Source of the DNA: Trichodelitschia bisporula
Taxonomy: Eukaryota > Ascomycota > Dothideomycetes > Phaeotrichales > Phaeotrichaceae
Assembly: GCA_010356995.1 (NCBI GenBank)
Contig: ML996690.1
Span: 203,101 to 267,100, forward strand
DNA: 64,000 nucleotides
Direction: 5' to 3'
Positions 23,406 through 33,326 of this stretch are shown piece by piece; the first letter of the stretch is position 1; each line of letters begins with the position of its first letter. The notes below the pieces were generated by a model, which saw nothing but the letters and a program-made list of their open reading frames with translations, searched no databases and was not told the DNA's origin. The position numbers and the translations under genes are program-made.

Positions 23406-24247
23406 GGCTGGTAGCCTTGGTTTGGCGAAAGCGTTTCGATGATTTAGGAATGGCCTGTATCGGAGTTTGAGGAGGAGCTTGTTCGTTCTGATCGACAGGA
23501 AAGTTGATGATACTCAGCAAGGGGTTAGGGACGTTTAACAGTGCTGTAAGGTCGACATTTTCATGGCACTGGGCGTTTGGATGGGTCGGCGGTTCCAATT
23601 TATCTTCGCACTTCAGTGTGACTTTTCATCAATTCCTCGCTAGAGCATGATCTTGGTACTTGTAGATGTGTATCCTGGCTTTGGTACCTTGCCCGGTTCC
23701 CGAAAAAGCACGCCGAACATGCGTCCTGATGTGGGTACGAAAGGGATGAGAGATTAAGGCAAAAATGCTTGCAACAACATACTTAACGTTAGAAGAAGCA
23801 TTCTACTCCTGAGAAAGGACCAAGGGTAATGAGGGTGATGTAGTCACAAAAGTGAGGAAGGAGCTATGGAGGTATCCACCACATCGTATATTCAGTTCTA
23901 AGAGCCTCTTCACTCTCTTCTTCCTTTATCTTTCATTTGCCCTTCACTTGGCCCAGTTGCAATGCACGTGTAAAGGGATCCCATACATTACCTCCGATCG
24001 GTATGTGGAGACCTACGCAGTTACAGATTGCTTTCGTGACTCCACAGGCGGATGCTGATACATCAACCTCTGTGCCATCGGTGGCCACTGTTTTGGTGGC
24101 TACTTTCCTTGCTTTGTTAGTCGTCAATCCTCCTTAGCAGTCGTCTGACTCTTTCATACACATCGTGTAGTCTTGACCGGAATCCCGGTGGCAGTCACAT
24201 AGCACCGTAGCACCCATTCCACAAACCAGGCGAACGAGCACGAGATC
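23406..24247. other. Intergenic region, no gene recognised
   Basis: 840 nt downstream of paralogue 3. Small open frames exist on both strands, but none shows domain-like composition. Confidence 0.45.
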
Positions 24248-24525
24248 GATCCCGCGTAACCATACACGACCTCCAGACCCGTAAGGTTATGTGCTGCATA
24301 ACGCACAACGCACCACCCGAACGGTTCCTATCTCCAAAACTCAATCCACCGTCGTCACAGCCGGCCTTAAAATGCTGACCACGCGTGCGATCCGCGTAAC
24401 CGTACACGATCTCCAGACCCAGCACGTACGCGCCGCATAACGCACAACGCACCACCCAAACGGTTCCTACCGTATCTCCAAAACCGAAGTCCTCTGTCGT
24501 CATAGCCGGCCTTAAAATGCTGACC
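24248..24525 (+). repeat. Tandem direct repeat of ~135 bp (two copies)
   Basis: Copy 1 (24248-24380) and copy 2 (24389-24525) share long identical blocks, such as CGCATAACGCACAACGCACC in copy 2 with one or two changes in copy 1, then ACGGTTCCTA, and both end AGCCGGCCTTAAAATGCTGACC-like. They are about 80-85% alike by eye and lie 8 bp apart, just upstream of the aldehyde dehydrogenase, so they could duplicate an upstream regulatory segment. Confidence 0.85.
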
Positions 24526-24704
24526 CCACCATCCCCCGATAGGCAAGTCGAGCCTATCCGCCCCCCTGCCTCACCCCGCGGCGGGGTCAACCACGCCAAC
24601 CACAACCCCAACACTCAACCCCACGAACCCCTCCCCCACCAACCGAACCCCTCCAAGCTATCTCCCGCACCCACACCAGGAATCAGCCCTCCTAGCCTCC
24701 TCCG

Positions 24705-26427
24705 ATGCGGGCCAGACCCGTCCCTATAAGACGCCTGCTGCCTGCTCCGCAGCGCGTTTCCCGTCTCACCCCGCGCTTCCTCTCAACCTCACCCGCGATC
24801 CGCACCGACTGTGACCGCCCACGCATCACCCTGAAATTCACCCGCGACTTCCTCGAGAAACACGCCACACCACGCCGCACAATGCCAGACCTAAAAGTCA
24901 AGCTCACGGCGCCGAACGGCACCGAATACACACAGCCGACAGGGCTGTTCATCAGCAATGAATGGGTGCCCAGCAGCGACGGCGGGACCATCACCAGCAT
25001 AGACCCTACGTACCGCCCCCTCACTGCTTGCCCGGCACCCGCTAACCCTTCTCAGGACCGAAGAAGTCATAACCTCCGTCTCCGCCGCAACAGAGTCCGA
25101 CATCGACGCCGCCGTCCGCGCCGCCCACCGCGCCTTCAAATCAGAGTGGCGCTCCTTCGAAGGAACAGCCCGCGGTGCATTGCTCTACGAATTAGCCGCC
25201 CTCGTCGACGCGCATGCCTCCACCCTCGCCGCCATCGAAACATGGGATAACGGCAAGCCCTACACCGTCGCGCTGACCGAAGACCTGGTCGAAGTATCCG
25301 CCGTGCTGCGGTATTACGCCGGGTGGGCAGACAAGATCTCCGGCAAGGTCATCGACACCACTTCTGCGAAACTGACCTACACGCTGAGGCAGCCGCTGGG
25401 CGTGTGCGCGCAGATTATACCGTGGAATTATCCGCTGGCCATGGCGGCGTGGAAACTGGGTCCTGCGTTGGCGGCGGGGAATACGGTTGTGCTGAAGGCG
25501 GCGGAGCAGACGCCGCTCAGTATACTGTATCTGGCGGAGCTGGTTAAGAAGGCCGGTTTCCCGCCAGGCGTGGTGAATGTTGTGAACGGGTATGGCCGCG
25601 TGGCGGGCGCGGCGCTGGTACAGCATCCGCTTGTTGCGAAAGTGGCATTTACAGGCTCCACAGCCACGGGGAAGGAAATCATGAAGATGGCGGCCGGCGG
25701 GCTGAAGAACATAACGTTGGAAACGGGCGGCAAGTCGCCGTGTCTTATCTTCGCAGATGCGGATCTGGATCAGGCGGTGAAGTGGGCGCACGTCGGCATC
25801 ATGAGCAACATGGGGCAGGTGTGCTGCGCCACAAGCCGCATCTACGTGCACGAGGATCTGTACGAGAGGTTCCTGGAAGGGTTTGCCGCGAGAGTGAAGG
25901 AGGTGAGTGTGATTGGGAGTCCGTGGGAGGAGGGCACGTTCCAGGGCCCACAAGTCACGAAAAGGCAACAAGAACGCGTGTTGGGGTATATCGAGGCGGG
26001 ACTGAGTGAGGGCGCGCGGCTTGTTACCGGCGGTAAGGAGGCTGCAGGGCAGGGAAAGGGGTTCTTCGTCGCGCCGACTGTGTTCGCGGATGTGCGTGAG
26101 GATATGCAGGTCGTCAAGGAGGAGGTTTTTGGTCCCGTCGTTACTGTCTCATCCTTCAAAGACGAGGACGAAGTCCTGGCCCGCGCGAACGATACCATGT
26201 ACGGCCTGGGCGCGGCGGTGTTCACGGCCGATATTGCAAGGGCGCATCGCATTGCGGCGTCCTTGGAGTCGGGCACGGTGTGGGTTAATAGTTCTAATGA
26301 CGGCGATTTTAGGGTGCCGTTTGGGGGGGTCAAGATGAGTGGGATTGGGAGGGAGTTAGGTGAGGCGGGGCTGGATGGGTATACGAGTACGAAGGCAGTT
26401 ATGGTTAATTTGGGGACGAGATTGTAG
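24705..26427 (+). CDS. NAD(P)+-dependent aldehyde dehydrogenase, two possible starts
   Basis: Oxidises aldehydes to carboxylic acids. The core protein starts at ATG 24882; exons to 25009 and 25056-26427 (46-nt intron) give 499 residues, the normal cytosolic ALDH length. Motifs: cofactor-binding PWNYPLAMAAWKLGPALAAG; FTGSTATGKEI; catalytic Glu in LETGGKS at core residue ~265; catalytic Cys in GQVCCATS at ~298; EEVFGPVV. An in-frame ATG at 24705 with no stop between adds 59 residues. These start MRARPVPIRRLLPAPQRVSR and continue with FLSTSPA, Arg-rich and free of acidic residues for about 35 residues, like a mitochondrial targeting and cleavage sequence. Alternative starts could therefore send the enzyme to both mitochondria and cytosol, as inferred for other fungal ALDHs. 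Substrate unknown; the sequence fits the broad acetaldehyde/retinal-type class. No partner genes adjacent. Confidence 0.93.
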
Positions 26428-27188
26428 ACTGTTGGTGGTGTTCTGGGTAGATATGTATGCCTCGCCTCTCACATCTTCGGCATCTGCGGACCGATCTGGT
26501 ATCATGATGTTCTCCCACGCCTCGTCTGACGGCAAGCTGATCTCGCGATGCTGCCTTGCATCTCGCGGTTAACGGTCTCACTCCGCAACAGCTCAAGGAG
26601 CGTTGATCGCTAGCGATGCAAGTTCGCCAGAGTGGCGCGGACCACGTCCACTGATGAGACAGGCGTCGGTGTTTAGCGTCCGCGAGCCACGATGAACTCA
26701 GGAAGGAACATTGGTATTCGTGAAAGGGGCATACTAACCTGGGCAAGTGACGAAGGGCAAGACTGGAAGGAACCCTGGAGGACAGGTGGCAGGCACTGAG
26801 TCTTGATATGAGTGATCCGCCGCTTGACTTCTCTTCTTCTTCTTCATTTTCTTTGTCCTTGGTTTTCCTCTCGATCATGCACTTTGTGATGCTCCGATCA
26901 GTGCCGATCTCCATCCACATTCAAACGCCATTTACGAGCAGACACTTGATAGAAGCACTTGCGAAGCTATGTATCACCATACTCCGACAGCTTTCTCAGT
27001 GCGTCATCTCTCCTTGAGAACACAGAGCGTAAGACCAACGGCACGCAACAAAGCTCATTGTCCGCACTCCTCACCTAACGTTCAGTCTCACTGCAGGACT
27101 CACAATCACCAACACATTCAAGGCCCTTTATCACACCTTTGATAAATCCCCACAGAGTGCAGCATGTACGTAGCTCCATCACACAATC
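26428..27188. other. Intergenic region, no gene recognised
   Basis: 760 nt between the ALDH stop and the next start. A 171-codon minus-strand open frame exists but is Ser/Arg/Cys-rich without domain character. Confidence 0.4.
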
Positions 27189-27974
27189 ATGAACACGACG
27201 GCCAACATGACCACCCTTTCATCACAAGAACTAGAACTAATCCGTTTCTCCCTCCCCCACCCCACAACCCACACCCCGCAATACACCCAATCCATCCCCG
27301 CCCCCATCCTCCTAACCTACAGCGCCTACGCCCAGCGACACCTCGCAACCGCGATCATCTCCTCCCGCCGCAAGCCCCGAAAAAGCAAGGTGCCTAAAAC
27401 GCTGGCTACTATACCCCTCCTCCCGCACTCCGCAACCCTGCTCGCCCTGAAGCACGTCCTCGTCTTCATCAAAACCGTGCACGGGCTTCCGTTGCTCCCA
27501 TCTGCGACGCCCTTCATCCGTCTAACGGGCCTGTGGACCTTCGCCGAAGCCGCGGGGCTGTACAGGACGTGCCTGACGCTGGAGCTGCCATGGCCGCAGG
27601 TGCGGCTGCTGGATGAGTTACGGGCGGTGATTGGCGAGCGGCCGCTGACGGTGGAGGAGGTGAGGGTCGTTTGGGAGTGTTTTCCTCGCTTTAGGGAGGA
27701 TGGGTTGGTGAGGGATATGCTGCTGTGTTGGGGGCGGTGGGTGGGTAAGATCTGGCCCGGGAAGGGGGAGATGAGGAGGTATCTGAGGGCGAATCCGGAA
27801 CTGTGTAGGGCGATTGAGGAGGCGAGGAAGGAGAATCCCGGGGTGTGGGTTGAGAGGGTGGGGGGGGAGGAGAGGAGGTGGGAGGATGTTAGGAGGGGGG
27901 TTAGGCCGTTGACGAGGGAGTTTTTGAGGGAGATGAGGGGGATGGAGGGTGAGGATGGGGGGGGGGGGCTGTGA
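27189..27974 (+). CDS. Hypothetical protein, possible distant paralogue (member 4)
   Basis: 261 codons, one exon; a second Met lies at codon 7. I do not recognise the family. Residues ~80-190 run in the same order as members 1-3 at 17-23 kb: LKHVLVFIKTVHGLPLLP parallels VLRNVLLWLNTLKVPVP of member 1, and LTLELPWPQVRLLDELRAVI parallels LELKAPLHDPFRLRESIRKA, followed by helices with an EDGLVRDMLLCWGRW segment at the place of DMNSRMIRWAAH. The similarity is weak and read by eye only. The C-terminus is charged (Glu/Arg-rich). The 3' end of the gene is unusually G-rich, and codon use shifts from C-ending in the first half to G-ending in the second. No signal peptide or membrane span. Confidence 0.6.
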   Translation: MNTTANMTTLSSQELELIRFSLPHPTTHTPQYTQSIPAPILLTYSAYAQRHLATAIISSRRKPRKSKVPKTLATIPLLPHSATLLALKHVLVFIKTVHGLPLLPSATPFIRLTGLWTFAEAAGLYRTCLTLELPWPQVRLLDELRAVIGERPLTVEEVRVVWECFPRFREDGLVRDMLLCWGRWVGKIWPGKGEMRRYLRANPELCRAIEEARKENPGVWVERVGGEERRWEDVRRGVRPLTREFLREMRGMEGEDGGGGL

Positions 27975-30702
27975 GTAGGTGGACGGTGTAGTAATGGATG
28001 ACTGATGTGTTGGTTCTCGTGTCTTTGCCCTGGACGTGCTTTTAGCGTTGTATTGTTTGAACCGATCCGGCTCTTGTCGAGGTGGTTATGGAAGGAGCAT
28101 TCTTATGTAAGCAAGGGACATGATGTAATGCGAGTATGATAGAAGGAAGGAGCAAAGGAGGATACTTGGCATGGTGTACTTAAACCTCGAGAGTCTCTGA
28201 CTCTCTTCCTCTCTCCGTCTTCAACTTCAATCTTCAGTTTACACAGATGTTTTGCCTGTGTACGAAGCTCTGCTCCCATCACTTGTCCCAGCCCTGTCCC
28301 AGCGTCATACTGTCGGCCCGTGCTCACACAGACGACGTCGTGCCCTCGGACCGACATCCTACATCGAGTCACTCCCCGCCCATCCGAGCAAGCGTCTCGT
28401 GCCGCGCCGCGCCGCATTGCGGGGATCCCCGCTACTCAATGGCGGCTCAAAACGAAGAAGTTCTAGAACGCCACATTAGCAAATCGGGACCGTCCCTTTT
28501 GGCGTCTGGCTTATGACCGTCTCCCTACGGTAGAACTAGTATTTGTTCCCCTTTTCCCGCGCCCGTGATTCTCAACCCATGACCTTCGCACGTGCGGCCA
28601 AGACTGCAAACTAGCGGGGATATGTGTGCATGCCTAGCGTAAGGCCCAAGCCATTCGAGAAAGTCGTAGCTGCTTGCCATAGCATCCTTGCCGACGACAG
28701 TGACAATGATTTTTTACGGATAGCTCTTGGCCTCGCGGCCGGGAAACGGAAGAGGGCGAGGAAGCGATAGCACTGGGCTATCACGGTTAACGGGTAATGT
28801 TGACAAGATGTCCGATGCAATGCGTGCGGAGGGCTTGAGTCGGGTTGCTCTAGGCCCTTATTCGTCACTCTCGTGGTGTGCTACGAGGCAATGCTGTGTC
28901 AGCCTGGGCAAGGCGAAGGGTGAGGGAGCCGGGAAGCCGAGCATGTCATCCGATGCAGGCCGGTTGCTGCTGTGTGGGTTGGGACCGGAAAAGGGAACGG
29001 TGAGCAGCCGGTGAAGGCTGGTGCCGGGGATTGCCTGCGAGCGCGATGGTCCCAACGCGGAATTGGCGGGGTTGAACGCCTCGTGGACGCGCGATGCAGA
29101 TCGGCTCGCTTCGGGGGTTGGCGAGGCGCGGCGGGGAGGCCCAGAGTCTGGGTGGTGTCCCGCGAGCCGGGCTGGGTTCTGGAAGGTTCGGTTCATGGGC
29201 TTCAGCCTTGAATGTAAGGCTGTTCTTCGAGGGTTAGGCTGATTTATACCGTAGCACTGCGGATGTAGTCTCTCAACCGATCTGGCCCTTCCGGTGTGAT
29301 GGGTTGACAGGTCATGTGATTTGGGGAAGCTTTCCATGTGTGCGACGGCATGAGCGGGCTCCGAGCCCAAGGCTCGGCTTCTTCGTTGCCCAGAGCCCAG
29401 AATTGTTTCCCGGTGCAGCGCAGCGTGCAGCGCGGCGCAGCCTTGTGTGTCTCGGCGGCTTAGCATCAGATGGGGGAGTGTGGGAGGTTGGGCTCGAAGG
29501 GCGAGATGGGGAGAGAGCAATTGGGTGTCGATGGGATGGGTTGCTGGGCATTCGCTGGGCATTGAAGGAGCTGGTGAGTGCTAGTATGTTCGCGGGGTTG
29601 CGATCTTTGTCCCTTTGTCCCTTTGTGCGGAAGGGGGAGTGAATGGGATGCTTGGTTGGTGAAGGGGGGGAGGGAGGGGATGCCTAGCTAGTGCTGGTGG
29701 GGGAGGAAGCTGTGGAGTGGGGCAGGGTATGACGATTTTTTATGGAGCCCTTGGGGCTCAGTGCGTGACTGGGCGCTTTGCATGATGGAGTGAAGCGGGA
29801 GTGGTGAGAGGGAGCGAGTGAGGGCGTGAGGCGAGAGGGAAAGGGAGAGGGAGAGGGAGAGGGAGAGATGGATGGTCCTTGGTGTTTGCAGAAGGGGCAT
29901 GGATGAGCATTAGTAAACAGCAGAAAATAGTTGCCAATTGAAGACATCCCGTCTCAACATTGACGACTTGCTGATGCAACAATTCAAGAAAGAATTGGAG
30001 ATAACCGTGGTTGATGTGAAGCCAGCAAGTTGTGTGCATCACGTCGTTGCAGCAAGGGAAGTTGGTGGTTGTTCCGTCACTGCCAGCAACTTTGGTACCG
30101 TTGCACTCTGCGGCCCGTTCGCAACACACACGTCTTGTCCTTCAGTCATTCTCCTCTCTTGTTCCCGCTCCCTCCGCCTCCCGCTATCCGCCATCCACCA
30201 TCCACCGTCCACCATCCACCTCTCTTCTCTCTCTCCACTCACTAACTCACTCACTCTCCTCCAAAGTCAGTTGAGTAGGTGCGACGACAACACCACCACC
30301 ACCACCACCACCACCACCACCGACATCACCAACTACCTCTTTATTCACTCGAACCCCTTCTACATCTACCTCCTCCTTATCGTCGCCGTCACCTTCCTTC
30401 TGCACAAAAACACCCACCTCCATCCCACGCGCACCGCCACAAACTGGCGCAGAGACGAGACCCGTCAGCGTCGCTCGTTCCTTCCTCTGCAACCCTCTCA
30501 GCGCCTCGCTCTTCCCTCGTCTCGACTGGTCAACTCCAGTCGCGCTTTCTCTCGTTTCTCCAGCGCCTGTACCGACCTCCTTAATACTTCCCTTGACGCA
30601 ACACCATACCTAAGACCTTATCGCCACCTCCCCGTACAATATTCCCCACCCTCCGTCACCACTTATCGTTTCACCTCACCCACATCCCACACCCACACCG
30701 CA
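27975..30702. other. Long gene-free stretch and leader of the PPZ gene
   Basis: 2.7 kb. 28.0-29.9 kb holds no convincing gene; a 234-codon minus-strand frame at 28858-29562 has leader-like Pro/Arg/Ser composition. From ~30100 the plus strand is C/T-rich, typical of a long fungal 5' leader. A GA-rich purine run lies near 29830-29870. Confidence 0.45.
30290..30321 (+). repeat. (ACC)n microsatellite in the PPZ leader
   Basis: About ten perfect ACC units, ~380 nt upstream of the PPZ start codon. The frame across it is open and would encode poly-Thr, but the conserved N-terminus starts downstream. Confidence 0.9.
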
Positions 30703-32364
30703 ATGGGGAACCAGTCCTCCAAAGAGAAAAAGTCCAGTGATGCCAGCTCCATCACTTCCGCGAAGGACCCGGGCTTTGGTAGCTACCCCTCCTTCAGCCG
30801 CAGCGAGACACGCGACTCTGCGCGCAGCATCAAGACTGCTATTCTCTCCAAGATCCCCACGGGGAAGGACAGCCCGCGCTCGTCCACTCCCGCGTTAGGG
30901 GAAGCAGAGAAGACTGATAAATCGGACGCAGGCAGTGTTAAGTCGGCAAAGCAAAACGGCTCCCGCTCGCAGCGCGGCTCAACGACATCGCTAGTGTCTC
31001 CCACCGTCGATTCTTCCGTCGTGCTGCCGGACGTTCCGCAGCCGCCGCCTTCTCCTTCGCAGAGCACATCGTTGGGCCACGGTCATAGCGCTGTTGGTCG
31101 GGCGCAGCGTAGCGGCGAGGTGGACAATGTGTCAGAGCGACCACCGTCGGGAATGCCGCCACATTTGCAAAATGCTCAACCTAAGGAGTCGATACTGATG
31201 AAGCGCGATTCGCCGGCACCGCGCTTTGTTCGGGAGCAGAGCACTACGGAGTCTGGCTCGCCCGTGGAGCTGGCTGCGCTGAAGACGATCGATCTTGACG
31301 ACATGATTACACGCCTGCTGGATGCAGCATATGCGGGCAAGGTCACGAAGACGGTGGTGCTCAAAAATGCCGAGATCCATGCCATCTGCCGCGCCGCCCA
31401 GGAGGTCTTCCTTTCGCAGCCGTCGCTCCTCGAACTTTCTCCGCCAGTCAAGATTGTCGGGGACGTGCACGGGCAGTACACGGACCTGATCCGCATGTTT
31501 GAGATGTGTGGATTCCCGCCACATTCCAACTTCTTGTTCCTCGGTGACTACGTCGACCGCGGCAAGCAATCGCTCGAGACAATCCTTCTTCTCCTCTGCT
31601 ATAAGCTCAAGTACCCAGAGAACTTCTTCCTGCTGCGTGGGAACCACGAGTGTGCGAACGTGACGCGCGTCTACGGCTTCTACGACGAGTGCAAGCGGCG
31701 CACTACGATCAAAGTCTGGAAGTCATTTATTGACACCTTTAACACTTTACCCATCGCCGCTATCGTTGCAGGCAAGATCTTCTGCGTGCATGGCGGGCTT
31801 TCGCCGTCGCTGAGCCACATGGACGATATTCGCCAGATCCAACGGCCGACCGACGTTCCGGACTATGGATTGTTGAACGACCTACTGTGGAGCGACCCTG
31901 CGGAGATGGAGAGCGACTGGGAATCGAATGAGCGGGGAGTCAGTTACTGTTTTAGCAAAAAGGTCATCATGGAGTTCCTCCAGCGACACGACTTTGATCT
32001 TGTCTGTCGAGCCCACATGGTGGTCGAGGATGGGTACGAGTTCTTCAGCGACAGGATCTTGGTGACTGTGTTCTCTGCGCCAAACGTAAGTCTTTCGTAT
32101 TTGTCTCTCGTATAATTCTGACTGTCCAGTACTGCGGCGAGTTTGATAATTGGGGCGCTGTCATGTCGGTATCGGCAGAGCTGCTCTGCAGCTTCGAGCT
32201 GCTAAAGCCGCTGGACTCGAGCGCGCTGAAGAGCCACATCAAAAAGGGGCGGAACAAGAGGGAAAAGATGCTGAACAGTCCGGTAAGTTGGATTGAAGAT
32301 GCACTCGGTCCTTTCGTATCTAACCCATTCGCAGCCCGCCAACCAATATCCGCAATCTTTCTAA
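30703..32364 (+). CDS. ppz1: PPZ-type serine/threonine protein phosphatase
   Basis: Fungus-specific PP1-related phosphatase that in yeast controls K+/Na+ homeostasis and cell-wall integrity. Exons 30703-32085, 32130-32282 and 32335-32364 give 521 residues. The protein starts [10 protein letters not shown], an N-myristoylation consensus, followed by ~190 Ser-rich disordered residues typical of PPZ. The catalytic half carries [51 protein letters not shown] and [13 protein letters not shown], the metal-binding set. [19 protein letters not shown] and [11 protein letters not shown] distinguish PPZ from PP1. The short last exon encodes PANQYPQSF, matching the usual PPZ ending. An in-frame open leader of 255 codons lies upstream, but translation from it would remove the myristoylation site, so 30703 is chosen. 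All catalytic residues are present. Confidence 0.95.
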
Positions 32365-33326
32365 ACGGGCTTTGTGGCAGAGGACGGCTTTGGTCCTTGG
32401 TGTCATCGCTACTGCTGGAGCTATTTCTCAGGTTGCTTTGGGGCTACGCATTGCTCGAAGGCGCCTACGCATAGCGCTTACGCCTAGACATGCTGCGAGG
32501 CACACGGCAAGGCAGGGCGAGGCCGGGAACGCTGGAATGCGGACCTGTTTTGTTGCCCACGGGCGATGCGTTGCTGTCCTGAGCGAGGGCGTCTTTTGTG
32601 CGAATGGCGCTGCGGTTTCGCGCGTAGAATGGGAGATTAAAAGGGGGGATGATTCGTTACGGGGAGGATGAAATTGCGAGGTCGTCTGTAGCGTTTTTAG
32701 TGAAGGGTTTGTTTGTTGTACGATAGGGAGATGGGCGCGCTTTTTTAACTCTCCGTGGGATGATATTGAATGGGCTGGGGGTGTTTGTAGGACGAATACA
32801 TGCGGATAATGGGATTGTTTGTTAGCGTTTAATGGCTGATGAAGGACGTGGGCACTATTCTATAACACACTCCTCCCCATCAACCCCTTCTTCGACCCTC
32901 CTGGTATCCCTCCCCCTCCTATCCTCCTTCCGCGCCCACCCAACTTTCCTTCCCCTCTTCTCCTNNNNNNNNNNNNNNNNNNNNNNNNNNNNNNNNNNNN
33001 NNNNNNNNNNNNNNNNNNNNNNNNNNNNNNNNNNNNNNNNNNNNCCCTCCTCCCCCCACCGGCATCCCCCTTCTTCGCAGCCGCCGCCGCAGCCTCACAC
33101 CCCCTCCTCCACGCCCTAACGCACTCCCCAACCCACTCCGCCCCAAGCACCCCCGCCCTTATCCCCTTCACAAACCCCTCCTCTCTCTCCGCCGCCTCGC
33201 CCGCAACGCACCACTCCTGCACAAGGCCGAAGATCATCCCCGCCACCACGCCGCTCCCCATGCGCGGGCCCACCCCGAACGCGCCCAGGACCTCGGCCAC
33301 GGCGAACCCAGTCCCGAAATCCATTT
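32365..33326. other. 3' region of PPZ, assembly gap, and relic coding sequence
   Basis: 32365-32850 is the PPZ 3' side with no gene. On the minus strand, sequence from 33324 down to the gap is open in the same frame as the upstream domain of the broken gene ending at 33327. It begins MDFGTGFAVAEVLGAFGV and looks like its C-terminal continuation after a TAA. The gap prevents following it. Confidence 0.4.
32965..33044. other. Assembly gap (80 N)
   Basis: Run of 80 N in C-rich sequence; the true length is unknown. Confidence 1.

Noticed and set aside
28858-29562. 234-codon minus-strand ORF
   Set aside because: Pro/His/Arg/Ser-rich without domain pattern, not flanked by splice or promoter signals.
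32372-32671. 99-codon ORF after PPZ, starting with a hydrophobic segment
   Set aside because: Lies in the PPZ 3' region, overlaps its last codons and turns into Arg/Ala-rich sequence.
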